9,833 bases of DNA, from NCBI GenBank assembly GCA_007128275.1, contig SKXR01000149.1, forward strand, positions 1 through 9,833. Reading direction: 5' to 3'. The position numbers and the translations under genes were made by a program. The notes under the pieces were generated by a model. That model did not search any database. It was not told the DNA's origin and was given only the letters and a program-made list of their open reading frames with translations. Source of the stretch: Kiritimatiellia bacterium (GTDB lineage Bacteria > Verrucomicrobiota > Kiritimatiellia > SLAD01). Each line of letters begins with the position of its first letter. Position 1 is the first letter of the stretch. Below are positions 1 to 6,629 of this stretch, one piece after another.

Positions 1-936
1 CGGGCGAGCCCGTCGCTCCTCGATGCGTTCGGCAATGAGATCGTGGACCATCTCCACGAAGAGCGGATGATGGCCCGCCGCCGGGGCGCGCACCATATGA
101 ACGCCCAGTTCCTCGCAGAGTTCCTTCGCTTCCGTGTCCAGATCGAACAGCACTTCCATGTGATCGGACGTGAATCCAATCGGCGAAATTACGAGATGCT
201 TCGAGTCCTGTTTCGCCAACTCACGGATCACGTCGCATACGTCCGGTTCCAGCCACGGCTGATGCGGGGGGCCGCTGCGGCTTTGATACACCAAGCGCCA
301 ATGCGCATGCCCCACCGCCTCGGCCACCAACCGGGAAGCCTCCTGCAATTGCTCCTCGTAACGACATTTCGCCGCCATCGCGGACGGAATGCTATGCGCC
401 GTAAAGAGCAGCGTCGCATCGGCGCGATCCGCTTTGGGAATTTTCGCTAAAGCGTCTCGGACATGATCCGCATTCGCCTGGATGAAAAGCGGGTGGTTGT
501 AGAATACCCGGATCTTATCCACGTCCGGGGCGCCCTCTCCGATTTCCTCGCGGGCGCGCTGAATATCTTCCCGATACTGGCGGCATCCGGAATAGCAACT
601 GTACCCGGAGACGACAAGGGCGAGGACACGGCGCACGCCGGCTTCCTTCATTTCGCGCAACGTGTCAGCCAGAAACGGATACCAATTGCGGTTACCGATA
701 TAGACGGGCAAACGTGGTTCATGGGAGAGCATCCGGTGTTCCAACAACTGCTTGAGTTCATTGTTCTGCTCGTTGAGCGGGCTTTTCCCGTTAAATAGCT
801 CGTAATGATGAGCGACTTCCAGCATACGCTCTCGCGGAACGTTCTTGCCGCGCAACACGTTTTCCAGAAACGGGACCACGTCTTCCATCTTGTCCGGGCC
901 GCCGAACGTCACAATCAATATGGCGTCATAGTGCAT
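1..936 (-). CDS. hemH: Ferrochelatase (protohaem or coproporphyrin type), 3' end outside window
   Basis: This enzyme inserts Fe2+ into a porphyrin in the last steps of haem synthesis and is cytosolic or membrane-associated. From the ATG at 934-936 the frame stays open for 312 codons to the window edge without a stop, so the C-terminus is missing, probably by only a short piece given usual lengths of about 310-370. Landmarks read directly are an N-terminal ILIVTFGGP (res. 6-14), SGYSCYSGCRQYRED (110-124), the catalytic-histidine motif FTAHSIP (His181), YQSRSGPP (217-224) and PIGFTSDHMEVLFD (252-265) with the conserved Glu261. The Cys-containing 110-124 motif and YQSRSGPP resemble actinobacterial and PVC forms more than the Bacillus enzyme (by memory of the family). 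Whether the substrate is protoporphyrin IX or coproporphyrin III cannot be told from this. No strong Shine-Dalgarno is seen before the ATG, and no clear promoter. Confidence 0.93.
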   Translation of the reverse strand, partial: MHYDAILIVTFGGPDKMEDVVPFLENVLRGKNVPRERMLEVAHHYELFNGKSPLNEQNNELKQLLEHRMLSHEPRLPVYIGNRNWYPFLADTLREMKEAGVRRVLALVVSGYSCYSGCRQYREDIQRAREEIGEGAPDVDKIRVFYNHPLFIQANADHVRDALAKIPKADRADATLLFTAHSIPSAMAAKCRYEEQLQEASRLVAEAVGHAHWRLVYQSRSGPPHQPWLEPDVCDVIRELAKQDSKHLVISPIGFTSDHMEVLFDLDTEAKELCEELGVHMVRAPAAGHHPLFVEMVHDLIAERIEERRARP

Positions 937-1062
937 GGGTATTACTCAATAGTCGAAGGATAACAAAATAACTGTCGGACGAAAATGATTTTTGCACCAC
1001 ACGACCACTGCGCCCGTCCGCCCACGCGGTTGATCATTATTCCCATGCCCGTACACGCCCAT

Positions 1063-1243
1063 TGGTCATTTCGAGCGGAGCGCCCTCCGAAGCCGCTTCG
1101 GCGTAGGGGGAAGCGGAGTCGAGAAATCTCCTTCTTTGGCAGCCACCAATGGCTTTGCGGGGACAGCGGGCGTGAGCGTGGAACGTCCGCTCAGCGGGGC
1201 TTGGCGAGGGCACGAGATGTCTCGACAAGCTCGACATGACCAA
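1063..1243. repeat. 181-bp element with 15-bp terminal inverted repeats (GGTCATTTCGAGC type)
   Basis: The left end TTGGTCATTTCGAGC (1063-1077) is the reverse complement, with one mismatch, of the right end GCTCGACATGACCAA (1229-1243). Inside lie a short hairpin CCGAAG-CCG-CTTCGG (1087-1101) and a small palindrome GAGATGTCTC (1214-1223). Ends of the form 'GTCATTTCGAGC...GAGAAATCTC' are familiar as dispersed intergenic repeats in many bacterial genomes. No coding capacity is seen and only one copy is in the window. No target-site duplication was visible next to the ends. Confidence 0.6.
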
Positions 1244-1275
1244 ATCCCTTTTCCCTATCCGTTCCTGCCTCCTGG

Positions 1276-1403
1276 CAGCCCGTTGAAAAAGTCATAGCCA
1301 CACATTTCCACGCCCTCACGGGCGCGGCTACGTTGCCTATTTCTTCGTAGCCGCCGCCGTTAGGGTATGGATGGCATGCGCGAGGAGCGTTTATCAACGG
1401 GCT
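1276..1403. mobile_element. MITE-like element, copy 1 (128 bp, TIRs, 5-bp flanking repeat CCTGG)
   Basis: The ends AGCCCGTTGAAAAA (1277-1290) and TTTATCAACGGGCT (1390-1403) are inverted repeats with one mismatch. The direct repeat CCTGG stands at 1271-1275 and again at 1404-1408, as expected of a target-site duplication. The interior is highly structured: CGCCC-TCAC-GGGCG (1311-1324) and a 9-bp-arm hairpin GCGGCTACG / CGTAGCCGC (1324-1332 / 1346-1354). Copy 2 lies at 8086-8210 and differs by about six substitutions and one 3-nt indel (by eye). No open reading frame of its own is credible, so it would be non-autonomous. Confidence 0.75.
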
Positions 1404-1525
1404 CCTGGCTGTACACAGAACACTGAACACTTCCGCCATCCCCCGCATCCGTCCACCCGTCCGACCGCCCACTCTTCCTCACTCCGCATTGACTTGCCGC
1501 TACTCCTGCCGCAGAGTCTTACCCT

Positions 1526-2383
1526 ATGAAATTGCCCATTGTTCAAGACAAGTCCGTACTCATCACCGGCTGTTCCACCGGCATCGGCGCGGCGGCGGCG
1601 ATCCTGCTGCGCGAGCGCGGATGGAACGTCATCCCCACCGCTCGCAAAGACGCCGACTTGGCGCGTTTGCGGGACGAAGGATTCGATCCCGTCGAGCTGG
1701 ATATGGCGGACGCCGATTCCGTCGCGCGCGCAGCCGAAGAAGCCGTGCAACGGACCGGCGGCGCGTTGGGCGCGTTGGTGAACAACGCCGGATTCGGCCA
1801 GTCGGGGGCGGTCGAAGATCTGAACCGCTCGCATCTGCAATATCAGTTCGACGTGAACGTGTTCGGCTTGCAGGATTTGACCAATCGGCTCGTGCCCGTT
1901 TTCCGCAAACAAGGGTACGGCCGTATCGTCCACATCAGTTCCGTAGTCGGGCGCGTGAGCATTCCCTTTCTCGGCTGTTATTCCGCATCGAAATTCGCCG
2001 TCGAAGCGTTGGCGGATGCACAGCGGGTGGAATTACGCGGATCGGGTGTGGGCGTCATCCTGATCGAGCCGGGCCCGATCATCACGGAATTCCGGCGCAC
2101 TGCGGCAAAGCGCGCGGAAGAAACACTCAACAACGCCTCATCCCCCAATGCCGACTTCTACAGCAAGGAAATTCGGCGCCGCGTCAAACAGCAGAAGAAA
2201 GAGAATTGGATCAACAAATCGCCGGAAGCGGTCGCCGTGAAGATTGTGCACGCCCTTGAATCGTCTCGTCCGCGACGCCGCTATGCCGTCACGATCCCGG
2301 CGCATGTGGGTGCGTTCATGCGCCGGTTTGCGCCGGACGCGTTGATGGACTATGTGCTGTCGCGAAAAGTGCCGAAATCGTAA
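1526..2383 (+). CDS. Classical short-chain dehydrogenase/reductase (SDR), substrate unknown
   Basis: A 285-residue cytosolic NAD(P)-dependent oxidoreductase with a Rossmann fold. Visible in order are the cofactor-binding TGCSTGIG (res. 14-21), an acidic LDMAD after the third strand (58-62), NNAG (86-89), catalytic Asn111, Ser139, YSASK with Tyr152 and Lys156, and EPGPI (181-185) after the active site. All catalytic residues are intact. The Arg40 after the second strand (PTARK) would suit NADP(H), which is an inference. The 100-residue C-terminal part, with basic KQQKKE and RPRRRY stretches, resembles YbbO-like or sterol/retinol-type SDRs, but the substrate cannot be assigned. The ATG at 1526 places TGxxxGIG at the normal distance from the N-terminus. 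No clear Shine-Dalgarno is seen. It is the only confident plus-strand gene in the window and appears monocistronic. Confidence 0.93.
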   Translation: MKLPIVQDKSVLITGCSTGIGAAAAILLRERGWNVIPTARKDADLARLRDEGFDPVELDMADADSVARAAEEAVQRTGGALGALVNNAGFGQSGAVEDLNRSHLQYQFDVNVFGLQDLTNRLVPVFRKQGYGRIVHISSVVGRVSIPFLGCYSASKFAVEALADAQRVELRGSGVGVILIEPGPIITEFRRTAAKRAEETLNNASSPNADFYSKEIRRRVKQQKKENWINKSPEAVAVKIVHALESSRPRRRYAVTIPAHVGAFMRRFAPDALMDYVLSRKVPKS

Positions 2384-2389
2384 GCGCGT

Positions 2390-2422
2390 GTGTCATGTCC
2401 TGATTTCTGTTTGACACTTTTT
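2390..2422 (+). terminator. Weak candidate intrinsic terminator after the SDR gene
   Basis: Six nucleotides after the SDR stop, GTGTCA (2390-2395) can pair with TGACAC (2412-2417) around a 16-nt loop, directly followed by five Ts (2418-2422). The stem is short and the loop long, so this is a tentative call resting on position and the T run. Confidence 0.3.
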
Positions 2423-2480
2423 CTTGTGTTCTTGGTCATGGTTTCGGTCACTCAGAGACAGGTTCTTGGAGGGCGAGCTA

Positions 2481-2605
2481 TCCGAACGTTGAACCTCCAA
2501 CATGGAACGTTCAACGTTGAATGTTCGATGTTGGATGTTTCCGACTTCCCCCCCGCTTCGCGGACCCCTCCCGCCTTCGCCAAGGGGCTTCGGCGGGCAG
2601 GCCAC
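2481..2605. repeat. Intergenic repeat cluster with a 38-bp near-perfect palindrome
   Basis: 2497-2534 reads almost the same on both strands. It starts CCAACATG, is centred on CAACGTTG and ends ATGTTGG. Of 19 base pairs, 17 are Watson-Crick, one would be G-U in RNA and one is a mismatch, with no loop. Half-units of the same motif (GAACGTTGAA) precede it at 2484-2493. Next to it, 2552-2600 is another structured segment, with CCGC-TTC-GCGG and CCCGCC...GGCGGG arms. It sits between the convergent ends of the SDR gene and znuB. Degenerate GAACGTTGAA/CCAACAT repeats of this style are familiar from intergenic DNA of PVC-group genomes (recollection, not checked). Confidence 0.6.
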
Positions 2606-2646
2606 AGGAGGGGGAGACCGAAGGCCGGGGTGGATTAGAGACGGGA

Positions 2647-3513
2647 CTATCCGTCGTCCTGTTTTGCCTGTATCGGCGGCAGATAGTTGATGTGCGAGTC
2701 GTCACCGGATAGCTCGCTTCCGCGTCGTCGAAGGGCGGTGAGAAACCGAAGTGATCCCGTTAACAGAAGCAGCGCCGTGAGTACAGGGCCGAACGGCAGA
2801 TCAATCAGGATTGCCAGGACAAACGCGGCCACGTAGGCGACCACGCCCACCGCGACACTGGCCGAGACGGACCGCGCCCACCCATCCACGAGCACGAAAC
2901 CGACCCACGGAGGGACAAAAAGCATTGCAAAGGCGGGAAACGCACCGATGGAGATGGTCCCGAGCACCGCCGCCGTCAATGTCAGCAGAGCGAACACCAC
3001 GCGGTAAGGCCAGGTCCGTATGCGATTGGCCGCGTGGTAGTCCGGGAAAAAGCGTGCCGTGAGCAATCGCGGCGACAACCATGGAAATACCGACATCGTG
3101 ATCAACAGGAGCGCGGCCGCTCCGAACAGGTGAGGCGCATAGGCAAAGTAGAGCTGGCCGAGCAGCAGCGATTCTCCGATGGTGCGACCATGATCCATGA
3201 AGGAGCCCAGCAGGAGGGTCGCGGACCAGCCCAGCAGGATCATGACTGCATAATGGCTATTGCCCACCTTCGGCAATGCGGAACGGACCAGGATCGCCGC
3301 GCCCGCCGCGCCGAACGCGCCGACAAGCACCGGGAGATGGAGGAAGGCGGCCAGCATGCCGCCCGCCGCCGCGATATGGGACAGGCCGAGTGCCGCCAAC
3401 CACTCGTTGCGCATGCGCAAGAGCGCACCGACCAGACTCAATCCTGCAGCCAACAACAATCCCACGAGGAAGGGCACGCGAAAGAGCGGATCGAAAAGCA
3501 ACCAATCGTTCAT
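2647..3513 (-). CDS. znuB: Metal (zinc-type) ABC transporter permease, ABC-3 family
   Basis: A 288-residue integral inner-membrane protein forming the channel of a ZnuABC-like importer. It is strongly hydrophobic throughout, with about eight likely membrane segments. Recognisable family spots are LAALGLSHIAAAGGM near residues 39-53 (the usual 'DALSHA' position), a GQLYFAYAPHL stretch, and the long IGAFPAFAMLFVPPWVGFVLV segment ahead of the last helices and LPFGPVLTALLL. The tail (RRRGSELSGDDSHINY...) is polar and probably cytoplasmic. I chose the ATG at 3511-3513, which overlaps the TGA of the ATPase gene as ATGA and suggests translational coupling. A further nine codons upstream (MHGPGRGAG) are open but lie inside the ATPase gene. 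The ABC-3 family handles Zn, Mn or Fe(II), and zinc is inferred from the neighbours. Confidence 0.88.
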   Translation of the reverse strand: MNDWLLFDPLFRVPFLVGLLLAAGLSLVGALLRMRNEWLAALGLSHIAAAGGMLAAFLHLPVLVGAFGAAGAAILVRSALPKVGNSHYAVMILLGWSATLLLGSFMDHGRTIGESLLLGQLYFAYAPHLFGAAALLLITMSVFPWLSPRLLTARFFPDYHAANRIRTWPYRVVFALLTLTAAVLGTISIGAFPAFAMLFVPPWVGFVLVDGWARSVSASVAVGVVAYVAAFVLAILIDLPFGPVLTALLLLTGSLRFLTALRRRGSELSGDDSHINYLPPIQAKQDDG

Positions 3514-4079
3514 GCCCGCACCTCGACCAGGTCCGTGCAATGCTTTTCCAGAAAGGACAGTTCATGACTGACCAGTACGACGGCTCGCGAAGGATCCAGT
3601 TCGTGCAGCATCGCCGAAAGCACGTCCAGAGCGCCACCATCCAGATTGTTGGTTGGTTCATCCATCAAGACCACCTGCGCCGGACTGCACAGGCAGGCCA
3701 GCGTCTGCAGGAGTTGGAATTGTCCGCCGCTCAAGCGGTAGAGCGGCAAGGACATGAGCGGCTGGATGATGGATGGAGCGTGGGCGGGATCGGCGCCCAA
3801 CAGTGCATAGAGTTCCCGGCCCAACAAGGCCAGCTCGGGAGGTAATTCCGGCCGCTGCCACTGATGCGCGATCCTCAATGGCTCGGAACGCTCAATGCGC
3901 CCGGAAAAGAGACGGGCCATCCCGGTAATCGAGCGAAGAATCGTCGATTTGCCCGCGCCGTTCGGTCCACCCAGGCCCACCACCTGACCGGACTTGACGA
4001 CAAGCGAGATGGGGCCCACAACCGGTCTCGTATAACCGGCCACCACCTCCCTCAACACCAGTAGCTCGTTATCCTCCAT
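3510..4079 (-). CDS. znuC: Short metal ABC transporter ATP-binding protein
   Basis: The ATPase subunit that powers the importer from the cytoplasmic side. At 189 residues it is clearly shorter than typical ZnuC/MntB-type ATPases (about 220-260). All core motifs are still present: Walker A GGPNGAGKST (37-46), a glutamine-containing segment HQWQRPELPP (72-81) in the Q-loop region, signature LSGGQ (116-120), Walker B VVLMDEP with catalytic Glu141, D-loop NNLD (144-147) and switch His172 in VSHE. The protein stops about 17 residues after the switch histidine, so the C-terminal extension of the E. coli ZnuC type is absent. The gene begins 6 nt after the znuA stop and its TGA overlaps the znuB ATG. 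This tight packing supports one operon and a common product complex. Confidence 0.9.
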   Translation of the reverse strand: MEDNELLVLREVVAGYTRPVVGPISLVVKSGQVVGLGGPNGAGKSTILRSITGMARLFSGRIERSEPLRIAHQWQRPELPPELALLGRELYALLGADPAHAPSIIQPLMSLPLYRLSGGQFQLLQTLACLCSPAQVVLMDEPTNNLDGGALDVLSAMLHELDPSRAVVLVSHELSFLEKHCTDLVEVRA

Positions 4080-4085
4080 CGGGAA

Positions 4086-4973
4086 TTAGTCGACTTTCGT
4101 GAGCGCCTGCACCCAGGCATCAATCATCTCAAAATAGGATTCCGCGTTACCATCCATGGACACCTGCGCCGGCAAATGAATAGACGGCCAGCCCAATTCA
4201 CGGGACAAGAACTGACCGGCTTGAGCGGGATGATAGTTCATGCTCCAGATCACCCCGTCCTTTCCGGACAGATCCCTGACCAGCGACCGCAGATGCGACG
4301 CCGTCGGAGGAATCCCGGGCAAGGGCTCAATGTACCCCAGTAATGGCACATCGAGGGCGTGAAGTAAATAGTCCGCATCTTCATGGTAGAGCAATACGCC
4401 GGGCACATTCGCGGCACGCGCACGCCAGTCCGGCATCCGTTCGGAGACCGCGCGGGCAAATTGGTCGGCGTTGCGTCTAAACTCATCCGCTCCTTCAGGC
4501 CGCAGCCGCCCCAACCGCTCCGCCAAGGCATCGCCTACCGCCGCCAGCCGTTCCGGGTCCATATAGATATGGGGATTCCCCATGGGATGCACATCGCCCA
4601 GAGCGCGGTCGGCGGGTTTGCCCGTTCCGATCAGTTCCACTTTCCGCGCCGCCTCGAAATATCCCGGTTGTCCCGGTTGCACCCGTCGATTGTTCGCGCC
4701 TCGAATCGCCGCCGGCAGCCAGCCGATTTCCAGTTCGGCGCCGACCGCCACGACGATGTCGGCCCGGCGCAGCGCCGCCATCATACTCGGGCGCGCTTCA
4801 AGATAGTGGGCATCGCGGTCCGGCGAGGCCATCACGGTCACCGTGACAAATTCGCCCCCGATTTCCCGCGCCAACATGCCCATGTTCGGCACCGTGGCCG
4901 CCACGCGCAGGTCGGCCCAGACCACCTCGGCAACCAAAAGCAAACACAAACTGATCACCCATTTCTTCATCAT
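4086..4973 (-). CDS. znuA: Periplasmic metal-binding protein of ABC importer (ZnuA-like, cluster A-I)
   Basis: A 295-residue secreted solute-binding protein that delivers the metal to ZnuB. Residues 1-20 form a signal peptide (MMKKW, hydrophobic core, ending VWA), giving a mature start near Asp21. The mature part begins LRVAATVPNMGMLAREIGG, the standard opening of this family. Likely metal ligands are His56 (DAHYLEARPS), His135 (GNPHIYMDPERL, with His129 close by) and His197 (LLYHEDADYLLHAL). A fourth ligand could be in the NYHPAQAG segment. The charged histidine-rich loop of many ZnuA proteins is absent, so the metal could also be Mn or Fe. The His-rich outer-membrane neighbour argues for zinc (inference). 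An AGAGAG stretch 8 nt upstream may serve as ribosome binding site. Confidence 0.9.
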   Translation of the reverse strand: MMKKWVISLCLLLVAEVVWADLRVAATVPNMGMLAREIGGEFVTVTVMASPDRDAHYLEARPSMMAALRRADIVVAVGAELEIGWLPAAIRGANNRRVQPGQPGYFEAARKVELIGTGKPADRALGDVHPMGNPHIYMDPERLAAVGDALAERLGRLRPEGADEFRRNADQFARAVSERMPDWRARAANVPGVLLYHEDADYLLHALDVPLLGYIEPLPGIPPTASHLRSLVRDLSGKDGVIWSMNYHPAQAGQFLSRELGWPSIHLPAQVSMDGNAESYFEMIDAWVQALTKVD

Positions 4974-5000
4974 GCAGACCGCTCTCTAGGTTCATAGACC

Positions 5001-5030
5001 ATCAATACGTACTATATATCAATCAATTAC
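5001..5030 (-). promoter_or_regulatory. AT-rich candidate promoter/operator in front of znuA
   Basis: This is a conspicuously A/T-rich patch in otherwise GC-rich DNA, 28-57 bp upstream of the znuA start. On the minus strand it contains TATAGT (5011-5016), five of six matches to the -10 consensus, but no good -35 at the right distance. 5001-5023 has a weak dyad (7 of 11 symmetric pairs). A Fur/Zur-family operator would be plausible here. The sequence alone does not show it. Confidence 0.25.
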
Positions 5031-5054
5031 CCCCCATAGAAGCAGACCGGATGA

Positions 5055-5083
5055 CGCGGCCCGGACGCTTGGTCCGGGCCGCG
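5055..5083. repeat. Perfect 12-bp-stem hairpin between outer-membrane gene and znuA
   Basis: CGCGGCCCGGAC (5055-5066) and GTCCGGGCCGCG (5072-5083) are perfectly complementary around a 5-nt loop. It lies 42 nt past the stop of the outer-membrane protein gene. There is no T run on either side, so it is not a standard intrinsic terminator. It may protect the upstream mRNA 3' end or partly stop transcription ahead of the znuA promoter-like patch. Confidence 0.7.
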
Positions 5084-5124
5084 ATCTCCCGTGTTTGCGG
5101 AATGCAGGAGGAGAAGCAACACTC

Positions 5125-6558
5125 CTAAAACGCGTGCGCTCCGTGTACGCCCAGACTCATGTTGAACTGCAACACGAACATCCACGCGTCGTGGTGATCA
5201 TGATCGCCGTCATGATCGTCTTCCGCGAGATCCGTGTAGCTGGCTTGCAATCGGATGCGGGAGAATTCCGTCGGTGCATAGGAAATTTGTCCGGTATACC
5301 GATACGACGTACCAAAGTCCTCGGGCTCTCCACGTCCTTCGAAGCCGTCGTTCTTGATGCCCAGGACATCGACCCGCAAACCGGCATTCCAGCGCGGGGC
5401 GAATCCATACACCCCCTGCACATACAGGCCGTCTTGGCGCCAGCGCTGCTGATTGGCGTCCGTGGTTACGAGGGAGGAGAAGTTTTCAAACTCCCGACTC
5501 TTGTAGGCCAGGTCCAGCTCGCGATAGATGTATTCCGTCTGCAGAACAAAATTGCGATGGCCCATCACACCTTGCCCATCGTACTTGTATACGGCATCCA
5601 CACCGCCAAACCAGCCGTCACCGTCCCAGGTCTCCAAGCGTCCGCTGGAATGCGCTTCTTCGAGTTGCATGACCCGGCTGTACCCGCCAAAGGCGCCCAG
5701 CTGCAGGGCATGGTTCATGCCGATATCCGGCGCGACTTTCGCAAAGCCGGTGAACAAACGCGGGCCGTCTTTTTCAGTCAGGTCCTTGTCTGCGCGCCAA
5801 CGATTTCGGTCCGGCGTCTCGCCATCCGGCAACATGGTCGTGATCTCGTGATCGCCCGATCCCAGGTAATTCGCGATGCCTTCGCTTTCCCCCTGCAGGA
5901 CTTCGAGGCCGAGACGGATATACGTCTCGGTGGGCGGCAACCAGGATAGTTGGACGCCCTTTTCCGAGAGTCCTTCATCGCCGAAGAAGTACTCGCGCAT
6001 CCACGGGGCGTCCACAAACGCCCAGTCGTGTGGATGCTGTTTATTGATATAGCCGACATCGCTCAAAAACTTACCGGCCTTGAGCTGCAATCCCGCAGGC
6101 AACATGCGCGTGGTAATATACGCCTCTTCCACTTCCACATGATCTTCCGAAAAGGACAATGTGGCCATAGCGTCGAAGTATGGATCGACGGTGCCGGACA
6201 GCGTCAGCTCCACTTCGCGCAGGTTGAATCCGTCTTCGATCCCATGTCCGTGATCGTGGCCGTGGCCGTGGCCGCCCATTTCGAATCCCGGAGGAGCGTC
6301 CAATTCCTCCGTGGAATACGCGTACGTGAAATCAAAGATCACCGAAATGGCCGGATTGAACGCCGTGGCGGCTGCCATCGGCGACGCGGTCTCCTGCAAT
6401 TGGAGGGCCCGCATACGGTACGGTATCGGATCCAACGGATCGCTGACCGGACCCGTTGGTTGTTCCGCATGGATCGCCGAAGCGAACAAAGCCCCGGCAA
6501 TGCATGCGATGAAAGCGCTCATTCCCACACGGGAACGGCCAGAATTGAATGAAAACAT
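5125..6558 (-). CDS. Outer-membrane beta-barrel protein with two His-rich segments, zinc-uptake associated
   Basis: A 477-residue exported protein, probably a barrel that lets a divalent metal cross the outer membrane. The chosen ATG (6556-6558) has AAGGAG 8 nt upstream. Residues 1-31 are a signal peptide ending SAIHA. After a short helical N-terminus comes FNPAISVIFD (67-76), then a histidine-rich segment GHGHGHDHGHG (96-106). Alternating barrel-like strands follow, with KAGKFLSDVGYINKQHPHDW typical of a family found beside ZnuABC genes and often labelled 'zinc-regulated TonB-dependent receptor' (recollection). A second acidic/His stretch DDHDGDHDHHD (447-457) precedes a last strand ending in Phe477, the usual signal for barrel assembly. 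I see neither a plug domain nor a TonB box, and the length is short for a TonB receptor, so it is more porin-like. It is the second gene of the metal cluster, 71 nt after the DUF2946-like gene. Confidence 0.85.
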   Translation of the reverse strand: MFSFNSGRSRVGMSAFIACIAGALFASAIHAEQPTGPVSDPLDPIPYRMRALQLQETASPMAAATAFNPAISVIFDFTYAYSTEELDAPPGFEMGGHGHGHDHGHGIEDGFNLREVELTLSGTVDPYFDAMATLSFSEDHVEVEEAYITTRMLPAGLQLKAGKFLSDVGYINKQHPHDWAFVDAPWMREYFFGDEGLSEKGVQLSWLPPTETYIRLGLEVLQGESEGIANYLGSGDHEITTMLPDGETPDRNRWRADKDLTEKDGPRLFTGFAKVAPDIGMNHALQLGAFGGYSRVMQLEEAHSSGRLETWDGDGWFGGVDAVYKYDGQGVMGHRNFVLQTEYIYRELDLAYKSREFENFSSLVTTDANQQRWRQDGLYVQGVYGFAPRWNAGLRVDVLGIKNDGFEGRGEPEDFGTSYRYTGQISYAPTEFSRIRLQASYTDLAEDDHDGDHDHHDAWMFVLQFNMSLGVHGAHAF

Positions 6559-6592
6559 AGAATAACTCCTTGAGAATAAATGAATGAATGCG

Positions 6593-6610
6593 CCCTCGAG
6601 CATACGAGGG
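6593..6610. repeat. Small intercistronic hairpin before the outer-membrane gene
   Basis: CCCTCG (6593-6598) pairs with CGAGGG (6605-6610) around a 6-nt loop in the 71-nt gap between the two first genes of the metal cluster. In the minus-strand transcript it lies about 20 nt upstream of the AAGGAG ribosome binding site. A run of six Ts precedes rather than follows it, so it is not a terminator of that strand. Confidence 0.4.
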
Positions 6611-6629
6611 GCCAAAAAACCAGCCGCGT

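Larger units (their letters stand above)
937..1525. other. 589-bp gene-free stretch between divergent hemH and SDR gene
   Basis: No credible gene is visible on either strand. The stretch contains two separate inverted-repeat elements, at 1063-1243 and 1276-1403, which fill about half of it. Both divergent genes must have their promoters here, but I could not find a convincing -35/-10 pair for either. A TTGACT at 1489-1494 upstream of the dehydrogenase lacks a good -10 at the right distance. 937-1062 and 1409-1525 hold nothing else I recognise. Confidence 0.6.

Noticed and set aside
1056..1250. Target-site duplication around the 181-bp inverted-repeat element
   Set aside because: The flanks (CGCCCAT on the left, ATCCCTT on the right) do not repeat each other.
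1394..1933. 179-codon minus-strand frame opposite the start of the SDR gene
   Set aside because: It overlaps the conserved SDR motifs on the other strand and runs into the MITE-like element. No domain is recognisable.
5055..5083. Intrinsic terminator after the outer-membrane gene
   Set aside because: The stem is strong, but no T run follows on either strand, so it is recorded only as a hairpin.
5095..6552. Long plus-strand open frames (284 and 200 codons) opposite the outer-membrane gene
   Set aside because: They are antisense to a gene with signal peptide, family motifs, ribosome binding site and barrel C-terminus. Their translations show no recognisable domain.
5125..6558. Calling the outer-membrane protein a TonB-dependent receptor
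   Set aside because: At 477 residues, with no plug domain or TonB box visible, the label is not supported by the sequence.
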